Positions 60,488-64,000 of a DNA stretch of 64,000 nt are shown one piece after another. The notes beneath the pieces were generated by a model. It was not told where the DNA came from and searched no databases. It saw only the letters and a list, made by a program, of their open reading frames with translations. This DNA is from Segatella hominis (GTDB lineage Bacteria > Bacteroidota > Bacteroidia > Bacteroidales > Bacteroidaceae), in the NCBI RefSeq assembly GCF_019249725.2, contig NZ_CP137559.1, positions 1,673,501 to 1,737,500 of the forward strand. The letters run 5' to 3'. Position 1 is the stretch's first letter. Every line of letters begins with the position of its first letter. A program made the position numbers and the translations under genes.

Positions 60488-61471
60488 ATGAAACGAATCA
60501 AGATTTACCTTTTGATGCTTCTCGCTGCACTCACAGTAGGTAGCTGTGGAAGCGATAATGACGGTCCTGGTGGTGGAATCGTCAATACGAATACCAACGC
60601 CAATGTTGTAACCCCAGGAATGCCTAACGAAATCACACGTTTGGAATTTCCAAAGGTGAAAGGTGGAACAAGTACAATCATCGTTCACGAAACTGACCAA
60701 TACGGTGTCAACTTCTGCACAGAATTTGATACCAGTAAGAAATCACAGCGATGGAGTTGCTATGCAGTCTATAAGAGTAACAACCTGAAAGGCTGGAATA
60801 GACAGAACTGGAAGTCTAAAGAAGGAGTATCATGGAATGGTAAGACTTGGAAAGGAGATCCTTTCCAGATAGACCCAGAAATTCCTGCTAACTTGCAACC
60901 AAGTATTAAAGAATTTAGCTCTTCCAGCATGCCAAGTGAAGGAATCACCTACTTCCAGAGAGGACATATCGTTGCTTCTGAAGACAGAATCTGCAGCATG
61001 GATGTAAATGGACAGACTTTCTATATGACCAATATGCAGCCTCAGAGAGGAGAATTCAATACCGGCATTTGGGAAAAAATGGAAGAAAAAATCAGAAGCT
61101 TTCTGACATACAATATGAGCACTCAAGCTACGCATGCCAATGATACTATGTATGTCTGCAAAGGTGGAACCATTGACAAGTCTGAGCAGATTTTGGGCTA
61201 CACAAAAAATAGATTTATAGTTCCTAAATACTTTTTTGCAGCAGTCATGATCAAAAACAAATCCGGTCATAAAGCCATCGGATTCTGGTTTGAACACAAA
61301 GATTATCCTTCCACAGAAAAGTTGAGCGCACATATTATCAATATTGCCAAACTTGAGGAACTTACTGGTATTGACTTCTTCTGCAATCTTCCTGATGATG
61401 AGGAAAGACAGATCGAGAACGTGAATATCACACCATCCTATTTGCAAACTGTTTGGAAAACAACAAACTAA
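60488..61471 (+). CDS. DNA/RNA non-specific endonuclease lipoprotein (NucA family)
   Basis: 327 residues. Lipobox ALTVGSC, then a Gly/Asn-rich linker. The beta-beta-alpha-metal nuclease core has His159 in YFQRGHIVASED (Gln replaces the usual first Asp of DRGH), metal Asn in MTNMQPQ and helix FNTGIWEKMEEKI. Cuts DNA or RNA outside the cell using Mg2+. Only the IS3 element and L31 separate it from the OB-fold lipoprotein operon, so it may belong to the same nucleic-acid-use locus. Confidence 0.9.
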   Translation: MKRIKIYLLMLLAALTVGSCGSDNDGPGGGIVNTNTNANVVTPGMPNEITRLEFPKVKGGTSTIIVHETDQYGVNFCTEFDTSKKSQRWSCYAVYKSNNLKGWNRQNWKSKEGVSWNGKTWKGDPFQIDPEIPANLQPSIKEFSSSSMPSEGITYFQRGHIVASEDRICSMDVNGQTFYMTNMQPQRGEFNTGIWEKMEEKIRSFLTYNMSTQATHANDTMYVCKGGTIDKSEQILGYTKNRFIVPKYFFAAVMIKNKSGHKAIGFWFEHKDYPSTEKLSAHIINIAKLEELTGIDFFCNLPDDEERQIENVNITPSYLQTVWKTTN

Positions 61472-61505
61472 GTTCTCTGATACTTTACAACATTTCACAA
61501 TACAG

Positions 61506-61560
61506 AAAAGTTAAGAGGATGCATCGAAACGATTCGTTTGATGCATCCTCTTAACTTTTC
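61506..61560. terminator. Strong bidirectional terminator
   Basis: A 20-bp perfect stem, AAAAGTTAAGAGGATGCATC with its complement, flanked by A and T runs. It serves the nuclease gene on the plus strand and the lipoprotein gene ending at 61575 on the minus strand. Confidence 0.9.
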
Positions 61561-61574
61561 CTCCAACACAAGGT

Positions 61575-62312
61575 TTATCTTCTGCTATTAAAACGAGAAG
61601 ACGTTCCCTTAATCGGACTCTGATAAGCAGCCTTACCAAATGATTTATGCTCAGTTACATCTGCTCCACGAGTCTGAGCCTTGGCATTATTGGTATCGTT
61701 CAAGCGCTTAAAATCAAAATAGATAACATCGCCCTTAACGCTTCCTGTTCCTATCATATAACCGAAGAAAGTATCATATCCCTTCTTGTCTTCATATCCC
61801 AAATGGAAACCAGCCTGAGAAGAACCATAGTCTAACACAAAGGTTGCCCCACTTTTCTTGTACTTGATATAAATATCTCCATTATCCTCTATGTACCAGG
61901 AGAAATCCAAGGTCTGGCTCTTATCTTCAATGACATTTCCTTGAGAATCCAAGAGATAATCAGTCTCCACACCCTCTCCACTATAAGATTTTGAATTCTG
62001 ATTATATTGGAAGAACTTCATGGTCGTATAATAAACATCTGTGCTGCGCGATTCACCATCCTCTTTGATATAAGAATAATCCATCTCACCGTCCCATTCT
62101 CCACAGAGAGTCTGGGCCATCGCCGTACGTTCATCACCACCTTGGTTGTTTCCATTACCACCCTGATTCCAATAATCATTATTCCAGTGCCAGTCGCCAT
62201 AGTTATTGCTCCAGCCGTATGGATCATACCAAGGATCATCGTCACAACTGACAAATGTCATGGATGCTACTGTTATCGCAGCCAACATCAACAAAGATTT
62301 TATATATTTCAT
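61575..62312 (-). CDS. Small lipoprotein of unknown function, copy A
   Basis: 245 residues. Lipobox TFVSC, then an aromatic and Asn/Gly-rich linker (YDPYGWSNNYGDWHWNNDYW). The folded part has LCGEWDGEMDYSYI and short beta strands as in lipocalin-like bacterial domains (FSWYIEDNGDIYIKYKK). Ends in a basic SRFNSRR tail. Likely co-transcribed with the related gene 50 bases upstream. No substrate known. Confidence 0.75.
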   Translation of the reverse strand: MKYIKSLLMLAAITVASMTFVSCDDDPWYDPYGWSNNYGDWHWNNDYWNQGGNGNNQGGDERTAMAQTLCGEWDGEMDYSYIKEDGESRSTDVYYTTMKFFQYNQNSKSYSGEGVETDYLLDSQGNVIEDKSQTLDFSWYIEDNGDIYIKYKKSGATFVLDYGSSQAGFHLGYEDKKGYDTFFGYMIGTGSVKGDVIYFDFKRLNDTNNAKAQTRGADVTEHKSFGKAAYQSPIKGTSSRFNSRR

Positions 62313-62362
62313 ATCTCGTCCCTTTCTTTTTAATCTGTTCCCTGAGGAAACAGCAAATCTCT

Positions 62363-62965
62363 TTACTTATTCTTATAATTGACCACTCTTCTCAGATATT
62401 TCAGCGAATCAGAATCTGAGGAAGAAGCACGGGTATCATCGATAGTTCCCAGATGAGGCTTTGCCCAACCATATCCCCATGAATCATACCAATCATCACT
62501 ATCATACCAGTCATAATTCCAACTGTTAGGAGAAGCCGTCTTCACCAATCTGAAATCCGCGCTGCTATTTCCACATTCAACCGTTCCATAGAAATAATCA
62601 TCATCCAAAGAATAGTTATAAATCGTAGCATACGAGTTTTCCTCTATGAAGTGAATATTGATAACACCATTACTCACCGCCCACTCTATGTGATTAGCAA
62701 CGTAATTCCAAGGAGCATTGCTGTATCGGTCTATCCAATACCCCTTTCCGTGGTCGGAATAAGAGTTGCTTGGAACAAACGTTATCTCAGAAGTGGTAGA
62801 AGCATAATAATGATCACCATACGTCAATCCAATATCCATATAGCCTTTCCAAGTGCCATATAAAGTATCGCCAATGTCAGCGTCCTCATCGCAAGATGTG
62901 AAACTGAGGCTCATCAAAGCCACGATAGCCATCGTCAAGAGAGTCTTTAAATTTTTCATATCCAT
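62363..62965 (-). CDS. Small lipoprotein of unknown function, copy B
   Basis: 200 residues. Lipobox SFTSC, then LYGTWKGYMDIGLTYGDHYY and beta strands (IEWAVSNGVINIHFIEENSY), the same overall style as copy A with a shorter aromatic linker placed near the C-terminus (WYDSDDWYDSWGYGW). An alternative start two codons downstream (MKNL) is possible. A full-consensus minus-strand promoter lies at 63003-63033. Confidence 0.75.
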   Translation of the reverse strand: MDMKNLKTLLTMAIVALMSLSFTSCDEDADIGDTLYGTWKGYMDIGLTYGDHYYASTTSEITFVPSNSYSDHGKGYWIDRYSNAPWNYVANHIEWAVSNGVINIHFIEENSYATIYNYSLDDDYFYGTVECGNSSADFRLVKTASPNSWNYDWYDSDDWYDSWGYGWAKPHLGTIDDTRASSSDSDSLKYLRRVVNYKNK

Positions 62966-63002
62966 ATAAGTCTTTAAATTACATTTCTTTGTTTATTTGC
63001 TG

Positions 63003-63033
63003 CAAAGATACGCCAAATAATCATACCAACAAA
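63003..63033 (-). promoter_or_regulatory. Promoter of the lipoprotein pair
   Basis: Minus strand TTTG (63030-63033), 19-base spacer, TATCTTTG (63003-63010). Confidence 0.8.
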
Positions 63034-63093
63034 GGGTTTTTAGGAAAAAAACAGGGAGAAATCCCTATGATGTAATGGAATATCCCTAAACAA

Positions 63094-63125
63094 TTTGGAA
63101 ATTACAAGTTTTTTGTTTATCTTTG
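63094..63125 (+). promoter_or_regulatory. Promoter of the hybrid sensor gene
   Basis: TTTG (63094-63097), 20-base spacer, TATCTTTG (63118-63125). Confidence 0.8.
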
Positions 63126-63213
63126 TCCAAGAAAAGCTGCACTCGGCAATTTGAAAACAAGTTTTCATTGCGCTCGTTTGCATTTTCTTTGTCGAAAATA
63201 TTAACTTAAGAAT

Positions 63214-64000
63214 ATGACCAGAAGAATCATACACATTATTATATTGGGGTTATTATCAATATCCGGATATTGCGGAACACCCTATTGTGACATCAGAAAG
63301 TTCTCTATTCTGGATGGACTTGCTGCCAACAACATATCAGACTTATGTCAGGGAGCAGACAACATGATGTGGTTTGCTACCTATAATGGTCTGTCATATT
63401 ATGACGGCTATACTTTCCACACTTTCCGTGACTTACCTGATAACCAAGATGTCCTCAGTACGAATCGTATTCGCAATATCTTCCCTTGCACCAACTATGA
63501 CCTTTGGTGTATTACATACGACCGTCGTCTCTACATATATGATACCCATTTGTGCGACTTTGTAAACATAGAGGATCAAATCAACGAGAAGTTCAACATC
63601 CATCTTTATGCCGATAAAGTTTACACCCTAAGTCCAAAAGCAAGTTGGATAACTACAGCTGACCACAAATACGCAATCAGAATTTCAGGAAAAGAATTTA
63701 CAGACGACAATCCAAAACTCATCATGGGAGGAACTAAAAGCCTGCCAAGTGGAAATATCTGGTATATTACCGCCGACAAAAAGGGGCGTGAATGGATTCT
63801 TACAGACAAGGGTACTCACATCTATGGTACCAAATTCACCACTCCAATTCCATTTAAATGGTTCCGACAGGTAGGCAACACCATTTACCTGGCTACAGCA
63901 GATGGCAGAGTTGCCGTCTTTGATGAAACCAGAAACCATATCTCCATGATTCCGATGCCGGAAGGAGTCACAAAAATCAATGAATTAAAAAATACAGGCT
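63214..64000 (+). CDS. Hybrid two-component sensor, N-terminal propeller part (partial)
   Basis: ATG at 63214; 262 codons to the window edge. After a signal or anchor segment (RRIIHIIILGLLSISGYC) the sequence has two-component-regulator propeller repeats: ISDLCQGADNMMWFATYNGL, SYYDGYTFHTF, and GNIWYITADKKGREWILTDK. Such proteins in Bacteroidales continue into a Y_Y_Y domain, membrane segment, histidine kinase, receiver and AraC domain; none of that is in the window. It may control the adjacent lipoproteins or genes to the right. Confidence 0.85.
   Translation, partial: MTRRIIHIIILGLLSISGYCGTPYCDIRKFSILDGLAANNISDLCQGADNMMWFATYNGLSYYDGYTFHTFRDLPDNQDVLSTNRIRNIFPCTNYDLWCITYDRRLYIYDTHLCDFVNIEDQINEKFNIHLYADKVYTLSPKASWITTADHKYAIRISGKEFTDDNPKLIMGGTKSLPSGNIWYITADKKGREWILTDKGTHIYGTKFTTPIPFKWFRQVGNTIYLATADGRVAVFDETRNHISMIPMPEGVTKINELKNTG

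Overview
The window comes from a member of the Bacteroidales, most likely Prevotella/Segatella (S. copri-like). Promoters follow the Bacteroidetes pattern TTTG, N19-21, TAnnTTTG, and Shine-Dalgarno sites are mostly absent. The gene content is typical of the group: TonB-dependent receptors, HmuY, calycin-like and DUF5689 lipoproteins, DUF5606, type B L31, an IS3 element and a hybrid two-component propeller sensor. The species is inferred, not shown.

Layout. 0-9.4 kb is housekeeping: holA (cut by the left edge), an HsdR-N-like protein, ugd, a MaoC dehydratase, a TerB/J-domain protein, a zinc-ribbon coiled-coil protein, a Nif3-like protein and aguA. From 8.5 kb aguB and an AEC permease follow aguA, giving the agmatine-to-putrescine route. 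10.5-17.6 kb holds an outer-membrane barrel protein and a heme/iron locus (TonB receptor, HmuY, calycin-like protein, membrane protein). Two promoters in this locus share the same extended upstream box at identical spacing.

17.7-34.2 kb is an accessory island dominated by DNA defence. It contains vsr, a decayed PIN toxin with its antitoxin, a HigA-like regulator, and a four-gene LlaJI-type restriction-modification operon (two m5C methyltransferases, McrB-like ATPase, LlaJI nuclease). A small XRE controller precedes that operon and is frameshifted at a G7 tract. MntA/HepT, a Nudix protein plus PLD-helicase-DUF3427 pair, candidate small RNAs, a MITE-like element, a DUF6169 pair and pseudogenes complete the island. 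Identical 30-bp repeats at 17858 and 31759 bracket its core.

34.3-51.6 kb returns to core genes: MATE, AraC, aspA, queF with yhhQ, the nusB-yajC-ybbR-coaE cluster, rplY-pth-hslR, two tandem outer-membrane barrels with a remnant of a third, a DUF308 protein, a phosphatase, an SDR, udk and a UDG-fold protein. 51.6-61.5 kb looks like a cell-surface nucleic-acid processing locus: a secreted EEP nuclease, a TonB-type receptor, two OB-fold lipoproteins and, past an IS3 element and L31, a NucA-type endonuclease lipoprotein. The right edge has two small lipoproteins and the start of a hybrid sensor.

The observations most worth follow-up are the G-tract switch in the LlaJI controller, the repeat-bracketed island with its 163-bp inverted-repeat element, the nucleic-acid locus, and the shared promoter box of the heme locus. 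No tRNA, rRNA or CRISPR array was recognised.
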